Shown here: positions 17,877 through 26,979 of the stretch, piece by piece
Numbering within the stretch: the first letter of the stretch is position 1
How the letters are laid out: every line of letters begins with the position of its first letter
Made by a program: the position numbers and the translations under genes
Assembly: GCF_020552705.1 (NCBI RefSeq)
Contig: NZ_JAJBZG010000005.1
Span: 248,001-312,000 of the forward strand
DNA from: Christiangramia sediminis
GTDB taxonomy: Bacteria > Bacteroidota > Bacteroidia > Flavobacteriales > Flavobacteriaceae
DNA length: 64,000 bases
Direction: 5' to 3'
The notes under the pieces: generated by a model
What the model was told of the DNA's origin: nothing
Database searches by the model: none
What the model saw: only the letters and a program-made list of their open reading frames with translations

Positions 17877-18458
17877 CTATATCGCGTAATTAATAACAAT
17901 AGATCCCACTTTAAGATCTAGAGCTTCGATCTCTTCAGGAGTAGCATCTATAATCTTATCTCCATAGAATTTATTGGCAGGCTTATTTCCAGGACTTAGA
18001 AATACTCTTAATCCACTTTTTTCAAGTTTTCCGCCATTCCAGTCTACCGCACCGCTATAATCCCATCCAAAACCGTAAAAAGAGATATTCTTTCCGTTCA
18101 TTTTATTAAGCTCGGCATAAGTTGTTCCTATATCTACTCCTGTTGCAGATTTCCACTTCCCCTTATTGGAATATCTAAGGTCGTGTATCCTGGTTCTATT
18201 CTTATCCTGCCAGGTGATATGTAATTCATCGGCGGTTTCGGGATATAGAATGGTATATGGCCTTTCATCTGTGCCTTCTTCAAACATATCTGTGCCCTCC
18301 GCAATATTCGCATCGGGATAATTTTGAGTAAGATCATCAGAATTCATTCTTTCAAGATTCTCCACGGTATATTTATAAGTACTTCCGGAAGTTCCTTTTT
18401 TCGCAGAATTACAGGCAGCCATTAAGACTACTGTTACAATTAAAATTATTTTACGCAT
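17877..18458 (-). CDS. Predicted lipoprotein, unknown function
   Basis: A 193-residue protein with lipoprotein signal [16 protein letters not shown]16. The mature part is probably beta-rich and has a conserved-looking segment ([34 protein letters not shown] cut into parts: [15 protein letters not shown] and [10 protein letters not shown]). This pattern, a start of an allele-like IGTTYAEL helix before a strand, recurs in Bacteroidetes exported proteins, but I cannot name a family. It is divergent from metG and upstream of yraN. Confidence 0.68.
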   Translation of the reverse strand: MRKIILIVTVVLMAACNSAKKGTSGSTYKYTVENLERMNSDDLTQNYPDANIAEGTDMFEEGTDERPYTILYPETADELHITWQDKNRTRIHDLRYSNKGKWKSATGVDIGTTYAELNKMNGKNISFYGFGWDYSGAVDWNGGKLEKSGLRVFLSPGNKPANKFYGDKIIDATPEEIEALDLKVGSIVINYAI

Positions 18459-18581
18459 TTCGAGTTGATTTTAGGTAAAAGTAGAAAGATATTCCGCAGG
18501 CCTTTTGCCTTTTACAAGAATTTAACGCGTATTCAAACACCTTTGCTTAACTTTACGGCTCTTAAAAAAGGACTTAGAATA

Positions 18582-20657
18582 ATGAACAAAAATCCTCAGA
18601 GATTTACGATTACAGCGGCCTTGCCATATACTAACGGGCCTATTCATATTGGACATTTGGCCGGCGTTTATGTTCCGGCAGATATTTATTCCCGCTTTCT
18701 TCGAATGCAGGGGCACGATGTTGCCTTTGTTTGTGGTAGTGATGAGCACGGTGTGCCAATTACCATCAAAGCGAAAAAAGAAGGAGTTACTCCGCAGGAT
18801 GTAGTCGATAAATACAACGGGATCATTAAAAAGTCCTTTGAAGATTTTGGGATAACATTTGACAATTATTCACGTACTTCAGGAAAGACTCATCATGATA
18901 CGGCTTCGGCATTTTTCAAAAAAATGTATGAGGATGGTAAATTCATTGAAGAATCTACCGAGCAATTGTACGATGAGGAAGCAGGACAATTTCTTGCCGA
19001 TAGGTTCGTGACCGGAACATGCCCAAAATGTGGAAACGAAGAAGCTTATGGTGATCAGTGCGAAAGCTGCGGAACTTCCCTAAATGCAACAGATCTTATA
19101 AACCCAAAATCGGCCATTACCGGGGCAGTTCCTACTTTAAAGGAAACCAGGCATTGGTTTTTACCCTTAGATCAATATGAAGATTTCCTAAAAGAATGGA
19201 TTTTAAAAGGACATAAATCAGATTGGAAATCTAATGTATATGGTCAGGTGAAATCCTGGATAGACGACGGGCTTCGAGCCCGGGCGGTAACCCGTGACCT
19301 GGACTGGGGAATTCCTGTACCTGTTGAAGGCGGCGAGGGCAAAGTGCTATATGTATGGTTCGATGCTCCTATTGGTTATATCTCATCTACCAAAGAATGG
19401 GCCGAACGTGAAGGTAAAGACTGGGAGCCCTACTGGAAAGATGAAAATACCAAGCTGATTCATTTTATAGGAAAGGATAATATCGTCTTTCACTGTATCA
19501 TTTTTCCGGTGATGCTGAAAGCTCATGGAGAATATATACTTCCGGAAAATGTTCCCGCCAACGAATTTCTGAACCTGGAAGGAAAGAAACTTTCCACTTC
19601 CAAGAACTGGGCGGTATGGCTGCATGAATACCTGGAAGACTTCCCGGGTCAACAGGATGTTTTAAGATATGTACTGACGGCAAATGCTCCGGAAACAAAA
19701 GATAATGACTTTACCTGGAAGGACTTCCAGGCTAGAAATAATAATGAACTGGTGGCCATCTTCGGAAATTTCATTAACCGGGTGGTGGTGCTAACGAATA
19801 AATATTACGACGGAATTGTTCCTGAACCGGGAGCCTATTCAGAAGTGGACGAGAAAACCATCGCTGAATTAAAAGCCTACCCGGCGGTAATCGCTAGCTC
19901 TATTGAGAGATATAGATTCAGAGAGGCTCAGGGTGAATTAATGAACCTGGCCAGGCTTGGGAATAAATACCTTGCTGATGAAGAGCCCTGGAAACTGATC
20001 AAGACCGATGCAGAAAGAGTAAAGACAATCATGTATGTAGCGCTTCAGATCGCTTCAGCTTTATCAATTATCAGTGAACCATTCCTCCCATTTACCTCAG
20101 CGAAACTGAAAAAAATGTTGAATCACGTGGGTGAGAATTCAGATAATACGCCAGACTGGGATATTATAGGAACGAAAGAAGCCCTTATTCCGGGAGGACA
20201 TCAGATCGGAAAAGCTGAATTGCTTTTCAGTAAGATCGAAGATGAGCAAATGGAAAAACAACTGGAAAAATTAGAAGCTACTAAAACAGCGAACGCCATG
20301 GAAGACCAGAAAGCAGAACCACAAAAAGATATCGCCACTTTTGAAGATTTCACCAAAATGGATCTTCGTGTTGGAACCATCATTGAGGCTGAAAAAATGC
20401 CTAAAACCAAAAAACTAATGGTTTTAAAAGTGGATACGGGAATAGATAAAAGAACCGTGGTTTCAGGAATCGCTGAACATTTTAAAGCCGAAGATATCAT
20501 CGGGAAGAAAGTGACCGTTCTGGTAAACCTTGCTCCAAGAAAGCTTCGCGGAGTAGAAAGTGAAGGCATGATCTTAATGACCGAAAATGCTGAAGGAAAG
20601 CTGGTATTTGTGAATCCAGATGAAGATGGCGTTAAAAGTGGAACAACGATAAATTAA
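18582..20657 (+). CDS. metG: Methionine--tRNA ligase with C-terminal tRNA-binding domain
   Basis: Class I synthetase charging tRNA-Met, 691 residues from ATG 18582 ([16 protein letters not shown]). HIGH is at 22-25, a zinc knuckle uses C147, C150, C160 and C163, and the KMSKS loop is KLSTS (336-340). An anticodon-binding helical domain follows. Residues about 590-691 form the EMAP-II/Trbp111-like OB fold ([19 protein letters not shown]) used for dimerisation and tRNA binding. A longer frame from ATG 18465 adds 39 residues with no family counterpart and is rejected. A long palindrome follows. Confidence 0.96.
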   Translation: MNKNPQRFTITAALPYTNGPIHIGHLAGVYVPADIYSRFLRMQGHDVAFVCGSDEHGVPITIKAKKEGVTPQDVVDKYNGIIKKSFEDFGITFDNYSRTSGKTHHDTASAFFKKMYEDGKFIEESTEQLYDEEAGQFLADRFVTGTCPKCGNEEAYGDQCESCGTSLNATDLINPKSAITGAVPTLKETRHWFLPLDQYEDFLKEWILKGHKSDWKSNVYGQVKSWIDDGLRARAVTRDLDWGIPVPVEGGEGKVLYVWFDAPIGYISSTKEWAEREGKDWEPYWKDENTKLIHFIGKDNIVFHCIIFPVMLKAHGEYILPENVPANEFLNLEGKKLSTSKNWAVWLHEYLEDFPGQQDVLRYVLTANAPETKDNDFTWKDFQARNNNELVAIFGNFINRVVVLTNKYYDGIVPEPGAYSEVDEKTIAELKAYPAVIASSIERYRFREAQGELMNLARLGNKYLADEEPWKLIKTDAERVKTIMYVALQIASALSIISEPFLPFTSAKLKKMLNHVGENSDNTPDWDIIGTKEALIPGGHQIGKAELLFSKIEDEQMEKQLEKLEATKTANAMEDQKAEPQKDIATFEDFTKMDLRVGTIIEAEKMPKTKKLMVLKVDTGIDKRTVVSGIAEHFKAEDIIGKKVTVLVNLAPRKLRGVESEGMILMTENAEGKLVFVNPDEDGVKSGTTIN

Positions 20658-20661
20658 TAAT

Positions 20662-20694
20662 AAACCTCCAAGGTTTTAAAAACCTTGGAGGTTT
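20662..20694 (+). terminator. 15-bp perfect hairpin between metG and the deacetylase gene
   Basis: Arms 20662-20676 and 20680-20694 (AAACCTCCAAGG... / ...CCTTGGAGGTTT) pair perfectly with a 3-nt loop and a short T tail. It should end metG transcripts, but it finishes only 5 nt before the next ATG, so it could also be a leader structure or a dispersed palindrome. Confidence 0.75.
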
Positions 20695-20699
20695 TCTCT

Positions 20700-21602
20700 A
20701 TGCTCAAAATAGCCTTTCACCCGATCTATAAACATCCCCTGCCGGAAGGCCACCGCTTTCCCATGGAAAAATATGATCTGCTGCCGAAACAGCTCTTGCA
20801 TGAAGGTACCTGTAATCAGGCTAATTTCTTTCAACCGGATTTTCCTGAAAAAGAGCCCATATTAGCGGTACATGATAAAAGCTATTATAACCGACTTCGA
20901 AATTTAGAATTATCTAAAAAGGAAATACGAGTTTCGGGATTTCCACTTTCTCAGGCATTAGTAGACCGTGAGCAGATCATTGCTGATGGAACCATTAAAG
21001 CCTGTGATTATGCGCTAGAAAATGGCATTGCGATGAATATTGCGGGTGGAACTCATCATGCTTTTTCTAACAGGGCTGAAGCTTTTTGCTTGCTGAACGA
21101 CCAGGCGATTGGAGCACGATATCTTCAGAAAAAAGATTTGTCCAAAAAGATCCTAATCGTGGATCTAGATGTTCACCAGGGTAATGGAACTGCCGAAATT
21201 TTTAAAAATGACGATTCCGTATTCACCTTTTCCATGCATGGAAAGGGAAATTATCCCTTCAAAAAGGAAAATTCTGACCTGGATATTGAACTGCCAGATG
21301 GAACCAGGGATGCTGAATATCTTAAAAAATTAAAATCTACCCTCCCCGATCTTATAGAAAAAACCAGTCCCGATTTCATATTTTATCTCTGCGGCGTGGA
21401 TATTCTTGATACCGATAAACTGGGCAGACTTTCCTGCTCTATTTCAGGTTGTAAAGAAAGAGATCGTTTTGTTTTACAAACCTGTCATGATCTTAAAATT
21501 CCTGTAGAATGCAGTATGGGTGGTGGTTATTCTAAAGAGATCAAACTCATTATCGAGGCTCATGCAAATACCTACAGACTGGCGCAGGAAATCTATTTTT
21601 GA
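20700..21602 (+). CDS. Histone deacetylase superfamily protein (acetoin-utilisation/HDAC-like amidohydrolase)
   Basis: Zinc-dependent deacetylase fold, 300 residues from ATG 20700. The tandem active-site His pair is GGTHHAF (H119, H120). Zinc ligands are D157 and H159 in DLDVHQGNGT and probably D234 in CGVDILDTD. HGKGNYPF matches the loop after the second core strand. Bacterial members act on acetylated small molecules, polyamines or proteins such as acetyl-CoA synthetase; the substrate here is unknown. A longer frame opening at TTG 20685 lies in the hairpin and is rejected. It is convergent with ssb. Confidence 0.9.
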   Translation: MLKIAFHPIYKHPLPEGHRFPMEKYDLLPKQLLHEGTCNQANFFQPDFPEKEPILAVHDKSYYNRLRNLELSKKEIRVSGFPLSQALVDREQIIADGTIKACDYALENGIAMNIAGGTHHAFSNRAEAFCLLNDQAIGARYLQKKDLSKKILIVDLDVHQGNGTAEIFKNDDSVFTFSMHGKGNYPFKKENSDLDIELPDGTRDAEYLKKLKSTLPDLIEKTSPDFIFYLCGVDILDTDKLGRLSCSISGCKERDRFVLQTCHDLKIPVECSMGGGYSKEIKLIIEAHANTYRLAQEIYF

Positions 21603-21624
21603 AAAGGTTGATAATTAAAAAATA

Positions 21625-21655
21625 AATACCCCGCTGCTAGCGGGGTATTTTATTT
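21625..21655. terminator. Bidirectional intrinsic terminator
   Basis: AATACCCCGCT (21625-21635) pairs with AGCGGGGTATT (21639-21649) with loop GCT, flanked by T and A runs. It separates the deacetylase gene from the convergent ssb. Confidence 0.9.
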
Positions 21656-21668
21656 TAAAACAGGTCTA

Positions 21669-22001
21669 TTACTTCCCCAATAAAAGTAATTCATGGCATA
21701 CCACCTCGGTAATATATCTTTTTACCCCATCCTTATCTTCGTAGCTCCGGCTGGTAAGTTTACCTTCAATTCCCACTTCTTTGCCTTTAGGGACATAATT
21801 TTCAACCAGTTCGGCAGTTTTACCCCAGGCAACGATATTGTGCCATTGCGTATCGGTTACTTTTTCTCCTTTAGCATTTTTATAGCTTTCATTTGTGGCT
21901 ACTGAAAATTTTGCCAGTTTCTTTCCTGATTCAAGATTTACGATCTCAGGCTCATTACCTACATGTCCAATCAATTGTACTGTGTTTCTTAAAGTGCTCA
22001 T
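21669..22001 (-). CDS. ssb: Short single-stranded DNA-binding protein (SSB paralogue)
   Basis: An OB-fold SSB of 110 residues. The start STLRNTVQLIGHVGNEPE and the segment TQWHNIVAWGKTAELVENYVPKGKEVGIEGKL are standard SSB. The protein ends right after the OB fold (HELLLLGK) and lacks the Gly/Pro-rich linker and acidic DDxPF-like tip that recruits repair partners. It is therefore probably a secondary SSB rather than the replication SSB. The 270-bp region upstream (22002-22271) holds no gene; I saw only an imperfect GTTTAC-N8-GTAAAC inverted repeat at 22102-22121. Confidence 0.92.
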   Translation of the reverse strand: MSTLRNTVQLIGHVGNEPEIVNLESGKKLAKFSVATNESYKNAKGEKVTDTQWHNIVAWGKTAELVENYVPKGKEVGIEGKLTSRSYEDKDGVKRYITEVVCHELLLLGK

Positions 22002-22101
22002 AACTATAGAATTTATTGCAGCTGAAAATCATTCGTTCATTTCAACAGGACAAAGATGTGACAGCTTCAAAGCTTTATTCGTCTGGAAAGTATTTGTATG
22101 T

Positions 22102-22121
22102 GTTTACTTTCGTTTGTAAAC
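22102..22121. repeat. Inverted repeat GTTTAC-N8-GTAAAC
   Basis: Six-base arms separated by 8 bases, lying between ssb and the second CLC gene, about 100 bp from the ssb start. Possible operator; weak. Confidence 0.25.
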
Positions 22122-22271
22122 GTTTAAAAATGGATAAGTTCCCGAATCCATTGGTTTTGTTTAAAAAAATAATTCTTAGAACGATCTTCATATTGAGCTT
22201 ATAAATTACTTCTAAACTAATCCTATAAACTTTCAGCCTCTATTTCATATATTTAAAGCCCACATTTAAAA

Positions 22272-23594
22272 ATGTGTCTAGCTTTTATAACAAGAGAACT
22301 ACTCTATTTTATTCCAGGAAAAGTGAAATTAAAAAGAAGAAGAAAACTAGTTAGCTATTTAAATATTCTAGATCAACCTGTAAGATTTAATCCCTTTCTT
22401 TTTAGTCGCTCTTTTCTATTATGGGCACTGCTTGGATTAATGGGAGGAATAATAGCCGGAATATACTGGATAGGCCTTGAATTTTTAACTCACAGCCTGG
22501 CCTTTTTTGATGGCTGGCAGGTAATTCCCGTTATGGCAATTTGCGGTTTACTGGCAGGACTAATTATTCATTTTATCGGTGATCCTGGAGAGATAGATTT
22601 AATTGTAAATAATGTTCGCTTTAATAAAGGAAAGCTGGATCCTAAAAATAATCCCTCCATGATACTTTCCTCGTTGTTGTGTGTGGCGTCGGGAGGAAGC
22701 CTGGGACCGGAAGCTCCGCTGGTGCAGGTCACGGGCTCTACGGGAAGCTGGTTGGGCAAGATTTTCAGACTTAAAGGAGAAGAGTTAAGATCTTTAAGTA
22801 TTGCGGGGATGGCCTCAGGTTTTACTGCGCTTTTCGGTGCCCCGCTAGGCGGAAGTTTATTTTCTCTGGAAATTCTTCACCACAAACATGCAGTTGAATA
22901 TTACAAAGCCATTATTCCAGCTTTTGTGGCAAGTTGTTTTAGTTATCTGGTGTTTGCATTGATCATACACCTGGGATTAGGGCCCATCTGGAATTTATCT
23001 GCCTACGAGTATTCAGGGATTTTTGATTTTGGATATGCGGTTCTATTCGCAATTATTGGAGCTTGCTTGGGATGGGCATTTATTTTCTGCACTAAATTTT
23101 TTAAGGCTCTTTTTGATCGCCAACCCATACCAATTTATATTAAAACTTTAATTGGCGGAATTTGTCTTGGAATCATAGCATTTTATTTTCCGTTAACCAG
23201 GTATTTTGGACATCATGAGATCAATGAGCTTTTAGGTGGAGAATTCACCTTAACGTTACTAATTGCCATTCTGGTTTTCAAAATTATTGCAATTGCGATA
23301 ACGGTTACTTCCGGTTGGAGGGGAGGATTTATCATTCCGCTTTTTTTTGTGGGCGCAACCCTGGGAGTGATAATAAACCAGTTGTTCCCCTCTGTTAATC
23401 TGTCTCTGGCAGTGGTTAGCTGTATGGCAGCAATAAATACCTGTGTAACCAGAACTCCAATGAGCACCACGATCTTACTGGCCACTTTAACAGGTTTCGG
23501 ACATTTTATCCCAATCCTTTTTGCAAGTTTAACCGGCTATTTTCTAGCGCCAAGATTAGCTTTTATAAACTCACAAAGGGATATAACTAATTAA
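22272..23594 (+). CDS. CLC-family anion channel/transporter without CBS domains
   Basis: A 440-residue CLC membrane protein. The first signature is GDPGEID (103-109) instead of GSGIPE. The second is GGSLGPEAPL with the gating Glu E147 but Ala for the usual Gly. The third is GGFIIP (351-356). The internal proton Glu position is I201 (SLEIL). There is no cytoplasmic CBS domain. It differs markedly from the CBS-bearing CLC at 10570, so the two are not recent duplicates. Substrate (chloride, fluoride or other) cannot be assigned. The methyltransferase gene begins 8 bp downstream. The ATG at 22272 is the first; GTG 22323 is an alternative start. Confidence 0.85.
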   Translation: MCLAFITRELLYFIPGKVKLKRRRKLVSYLNILDQPVRFNPFLFSRSFLLWALLGLMGGIIAGIYWIGLEFLTHSLAFFDGWQVIPVMAICGLLAGLIIHFIGDPGEIDLIVNNVRFNKGKLDPKNNPSMILSSLLCVASGGSLGPEAPLVQVTGSTGSWLGKIFRLKGEELRSLSIAGMASGFTALFGAPLGGSLFSLEILHHKHAVEYYKAIIPAFVASCFSYLVFALIIHLGLGPIWNLSAYEYSGIFDFGYAVLFAIIGACLGWAFIFCTKFFKALFDRQPIPIYIKTLIGGICLGIIAFYFPLTRYFGHHEINELLGGEFTLTLLIAILVFKIIAIAITVTSGWRGGFIIPLFFVGATLGVIINQLFPSVNLSLAVVSCMAAINTCVTRTPMSTTILLATLTGFGHFIPILFASLTGYFLAPRLAFINSQRDITN

Positions 23595-23602
23595 ATAAGC
23601 TT

Positions 23603-24229
23603 ATGAGTATTGAAAAAGCTTACGATCAATGGTCTTCACAATATGACCATAACAAGAACCTGACTCGTGATCTGGATAAACGGATCACCCGGGACAATCT
23701 GGAAAATTTAGTTTTCAATAGTGTATTGGAACTTGGCTGCGGTACGGGAAAAAATACCGAATGGCTCCAAACCAAAGCTTCAAAAATATTGGCGGTAGAT
23801 TTTTCAGAAGAGATGCTTGGAATCGCCAAGAAGAAGATCAACAGCGAAAATGTCATTTTTCAAAAGGCTGATATTACTCAAAACTGGGACTGGTCTATAG
23901 AGAAATATAACCTTATCACCTGCAACTTAATTCTGGAACATATAGAAGACCTTGAATTTATTTTTAAGCAGGCATTTTCGAAACTGAATAAGGACGGATA
24001 CTTTTTTGTATCTGAATTACATCCTTTTAAACAATACAAAGGCACCAAGGCAAGATTTGATTCCGAAAAAGATGGACTAATTGAACTTAAAACTTATACC
24101 CATCATATTTCAGAATTTTTCGATGCCGCCCGGTCGGCAGGTTTTCAGCTTAAAAAATTCAATGAATATTTTGATGAGGATAATAATGAACTTCCCAGAA
24201 TATTAAGTCTCTTATTTCAAAAAGTATGA
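23603..24229 (+). CDS. Class I SAM-dependent methyltransferase
   Basis: A 208-residue Rossmann methyltransferase. Motif I is VLELGCGTGK (41-50), followed by the acidic ribose-binding loop AVDFSEEML and the motif IV region NLITCNLILEHIEDL. The substrate is unknown; the family includes small-molecule O- and C-methyltransferases. It is 8 bp after the CLC gene, and its TGA overlaps the ATG of the ABM gene (ATGA), indicating translational coupling. Confidence 0.88.
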   Translation: MSIEKAYDQWSSQYDHNKNLTRDLDKRITRDNLENLVFNSVLELGCGTGKNTEWLQTKASKILAVDFSEEMLGIAKKKINSENVIFQKADITQNWDWSIEKYNLITCNLILEHIEDLEFIFKQAFSKLNKDGYFFVSELHPFKQYKGTKARFDSEKDGLIELKTYTHHISEFFDAARSAGFQLKKFNEYFDEDNNELPRILSLLFQKV

Positions 24230-24555
24230 TCGCAACAATGCCAAAACCGCCCTATTATGCGGTGATATTTACTTCTTTATTGAAAAAGGATCAGGAAGGA
24301 TATGCTGAAATGGCTGAAAAAATGGAGCAGCTCGCGAAAGAACAACTAGGCTACCTGGGTTTTGAATCGGCCAGATCAGAAATAGGGATCAGTATATCCT
24401 ATTGGAAAGATCTCGCAAGTATTCAGGATTGGAAAAATAATTCAGATCATCTTTTAGCTCAAAAATTAGGAAAAGAAAAGTGGTATAGCTCCTACCATAT
24501 TAGAATTTCAAAGGTTGAAAGAGCTTATGAATTTAATACAAAGGAAAACAATTAA
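24226..24555 (+). CDS. Antibiotic biosynthesis monooxygenase (ABM) domain protein
   Basis: A 109-residue dimeric ferredoxin-like ABM domain. The pattern YYAVIFTSLL, GYLGFESAR, ISYWKDLASIQDWKN and HIRISKVERAYEF is typical of the small ABM/YgiN-like proteins annotated as monooxygenase-like. It starts within the methyltransferase stop codon (ATGA overlap); ATG 24238 is an alternative start. Possible roles are quinone or heme handling or metabolite tailoring, none shown by the sequence. Confidence 0.85.
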   Translation: MIATMPKPPYYAVIFTSLLKKDQEGYAEMAEKMEQLAKEQLGYLGFESARSEIGISISYWKDLASIQDWKNNSDHLLAQKLGKEKWYSSYHIRISKVERAYEFNTKENN

Positions 24556-24605
24556 CGCAACCTTTTCGTTTTTATCCCATCTATCTATTGAAACATCCTT
24601 AAAAC

Positions 24606-25109
24606 ATGAAGAAGTCTGTCCTTTTATTCCTTGCCTGCCTCCTGCTGTTTTCCTGTAGTAAATCTGACGATGGCGAAAATCCAGAAAATACTGATTATAT
24701 AGTCTATCAAAATTCTACTCTTGTTATTAACGAAACGGAGAATGGAACTTTTATTGAGGTGGGCGAGGGAGATAAACTGGTTTTTGAATATAAATTTTCC
24801 ACGGAAGGGCGACCCGAAATTGCTGATGATGAGTTTACCGAAGTTGTCTATTTTGAGTTAGATCAAAATACCGGGGATTTTACATTGGATGAGTCCGACT
24901 TTGAAAAGGCCAGAACCTATCTGGGTAGATTTTGCTTTTGTGGAAACACGGGATTTTTCCAGGTGACCTCAGGGATTATTGATGGCGAAAAAACGGGAGA
25001 TCTTCGATGGAATGTAACTTTAGATGTGGAAGCATTGATCGAAGCAGAAAATGATATTCCGGAAACAAGCTTCGAGGTTCAGGCGTCAGGAACATTTAGA
25101 CCTGAATAA
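24606..25109 (+). CDS. Predicted lipoprotein with the domain shared by the next gene
   Basis: A 167-residue protein with lipoprotein signal MKKSVLLFLACLLLFS-C. The mature part aligns with the C-terminal half of the next gene: GEGDKLVFEYKF versus GGEKLVFKLLQY, ADDEFTEVVYFEL versus ADDEVTKIVYFEI, and FTLDESDFEKARTYLG versus FTLNPDNFDEAKAVIG. I cannot name the domain; it is likely beta-rich and exported. The two are tandem, in the same direction, 44 bp apart, and look like an old duplication. Confidence 0.72.
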   Translation: MKKSVLLFLACLLLFSCSKSDDGENPENTDYIVYQNSTLVINETENGTFIEVGEGDKLVFEYKFSTEGRPEIADDEFTEVVYFELDQNTGDFTLDESDFEKARTYLGRFCFCGNTGFFQVTSGIIDGEKTGDLRWNVTLDVEALIEAENDIPETSFEVQASGTFRPE

Positions 25110-25153
25110 TATTGTTTCTATTATAAACCTAATAATCAACCTAAGCTCTTTAT

Positions 25154-26107
25154 ATGAAAACCATTCTCAAATATTTATTTTTATTTACAGTAATTTCAAT
25201 TCAAAGCTGTAGCGATGATGATGATTCAGATTGTTCTGCCAGACTTTGTGCAGAGGGATCTGCACTATTAGAATTCAAAATTGTGGATATTGAAACCGGA
25301 GAAAATATTGCGGGGAGTATAATTTCAGGTCCCGAAATAGAAGTTACTAATACCTCTTCAGGTGCTGAAGTGAATTATGACTTCATTACCGAAAATGATT
25401 TAAATATTCTAAGAATTAGAACCGCTAACAGTTCAGAGTACAGCATCCAGTACGGAGAGGAAGAAATTTTCAAACTTTCAATAGATGCAGAAATGATTAC
25501 CGAAGGTTGTTGTTCTTCTACAAAGATCAATGAGCTAAGTATTTCTGGTGCCGATTTTGAAATTGAAGAAGAAACCGGAATTTATATTATTAAGAAATCA
25601 ATAAGGCCACATCTTACTTCCGGAGAAAGTCTTGATAATTACCATGCATTTTTTGAAAATTCAAAACTTCAGATTGAGCCTGATGAAAATGCAGATTCTT
25701 ATAACGAATTGCTGAAAATCGATGTTTTGGGAGGAGAAAAATTGGTTTTTAAGCTATTACAATATCAAAACCCAAACGAAATGGTAGCCGATGATGAGGT
25801 TACTAAAATTGTCTATTTCGAAATAGATCCTGCAGATACAGAATTCACGTTGAATCCTGATAATTTTGATGAAGCTAAAGCGGTGATAGGTTCATCGGCA
25901 AGCGTTAGTTATATAAAATATATTACAGAAGGAGAAATTACAGGAACCAAAATATCTGATGAGGAATGGCAAATCGCTGTAAATGTTTCTGCTGGCGATG
26001 AAGAGGAACAATTTAATACTACTGTGGAAGAATCGAAAACTAGTTTTACTAAAAGCATCTATGAAGACGTTTGGATGCCGATCTTTCAAACACATGTTTT
26101 CAACTAG
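25154..26107 (+). CDS. Predicted two-domain lipoprotein, paralogue of the preceding gene
   Basis: A 317-residue protein with lipoprotein signal (MKTILKYLFLFTVISIQS-C) followed by an acidic linker (SDDDDSD). An N-terminal unit of about 25-165 contains several Cys (CSARLCAEG, EGCCSST). A C-terminal unit of about 170-300 is homologous to the mature part of the upstream lipoprotein (shared ADDEVTKIVYFEI and FTLNPDNFDEAK motifs). Function unknown. Confidence 0.72.
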   Translation: MKTILKYLFLFTVISIQSCSDDDDSDCSARLCAEGSALLEFKIVDIETGENIAGSIISGPEIEVTNTSSGAEVNYDFITENDLNILRIRTANSSEYSIQYGEEEIFKLSIDAEMITEGCCSSTKINELSISGADFEIEEETGIYIIKKSIRPHLTSGESLDNYHAFFENSKLQIEPDENADSYNELLKIDVLGGEKLVFKLLQYQNPNEMVADDEVTKIVYFEIDPADTEFTLNPDNFDEAKAVIGSSASVSYIKYITEGEITGTKISDEEWQIAVNVSAGDEEEQFNTTVEESKTSFTKSIYEDVWMPIFQTHVFN

Positions 26108-26155
26108 TTTTATTTTCCTGTTTCCGTGTAATTAAGATTTTAACTATATTTCAAT

Positions 26156-26503
26156 ATGGAAAAATCTTGCCCGGAATGCGGAGAGAAAATTATAGGCCGG
26201 ACCGATAAGAAGTTTTGCAGCGATTATTGCCGAAATGCCTATCATAACCAAGCGAATAAGGATTCCACTAAACTTATAAGGAATACAAACAACCTGCTTC
26301 GCAAGAATTATCGTATTCTGGAAGAATTAAATCCAAATGAAAAGACCTCCGTTTCCAGAACCAAACTACTCTCCAAAGGCTTTAACTTTGAGTACTTTAC
26401 CAGTATCTATATTACAAAAACAGGAAATCAGTATTTCTTCGTGTACGACCAGGGTTATTTAAAGCTGGAAAATGACTTTTATGCTTTGGTAAGAAGAAAT
26501 TAG
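26156..26503 (+). CDS. Small zinc-ribbon protein, unknown function
   Basis: A 115-residue protein with a four-Cys zinc knuckle at the N-terminus: C5-x2-C8 and C21-x3-C25 (CPECG and FCSDYC), similar to short MYM-/DUF2116-like zinc ribbons. The rest is basic and probably alpha/beta (about 60-112, ending YALVRRN). No signal peptide, so it is cytoplasmic. It may bind nucleic acid, which is only inference from the basic charge and the zinc ribbon. Confidence 0.7.
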   Translation: MEKSCPECGEKIIGRTDKKFCSDYCRNAYHNQANKDSTKLIRNTNNLLRKNYRILEELNPNEKTSVSRTKLLSKGFNFEYFTSIYITKTGNQYFFVYDQGYLKLENDFYALVRRN

Positions 26504-26550
26504 TATTCGTTTGAAATAAAATATGCCTTCCTGTTCTTATCTTATAGATC

Positions 26551-26979
26551 ATGAAAAAATTATTAATCTTCGTTCTTACTTTAATTACCTATTCAACCAT
26601 GACCTCACAATCTATAGCTGATTTTCAATGGAAAAACAGGTTAATAGTAGTTTTTACAGATTCTATAAATTCTCAAAAATTTCAGGAACAACTGGAGCTG
26701 TTTAAAAACGAAATGGATGGATTTAATGACCGGAAGCTAAAGTTAATTCATCATCTCCCACATAAAAAGCAAATTGTTTTACCTGAGGTATCAGAATGGC
26801 AGGATTCCAGTTTTTATAAAAAGAATAAAAAAAAGAAAGCAGCAGATTTTGAAGTCATCCTTATTGGATTGGATGGTGGGGTCAAATTAAGGCAATATAG
26901 GCTAGTTGAAACCAAAGAAATTTTTGATCTTATAGATTCCATGCCCATGCGGCAGTCAGAAATTCGTGAAAATAATTAA
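26551..26979 (+). CDS. DUF4174 domain-containing exported protein
   Basis: A 142-residue protein with a signal peptide (about 1-19). The pattern WKNRLIVVFTDS, then AADFEVILIGLDGGVKLR and the ending IFDLIDSMPMRQSEIR, matches DUF4174, a thioredoxin-like family of unknown function lacking a redox Cys pair here. It is convergent with the CBS gene, overlapping it by 4 bp at the stop codons. Confidence 0.78.
   Translation: MKKLLIFVLTLITYSTMTSQSIADFQWKNRLIVVFTDSINSQKFQEQLELFKNEMDGFNDRKLKLIHHLPHKKQIVLPEVSEWQDSSFYKKNKKKKAADFEVILIGLDGGVKLRQYRLVETKEIFDLIDSMPMRQSEIRENN

Noticed and set aside
20201-20569. 122-codon antisense frame
   Set aside because: Opposite the metG tRNA-binding domain; shadow frame.
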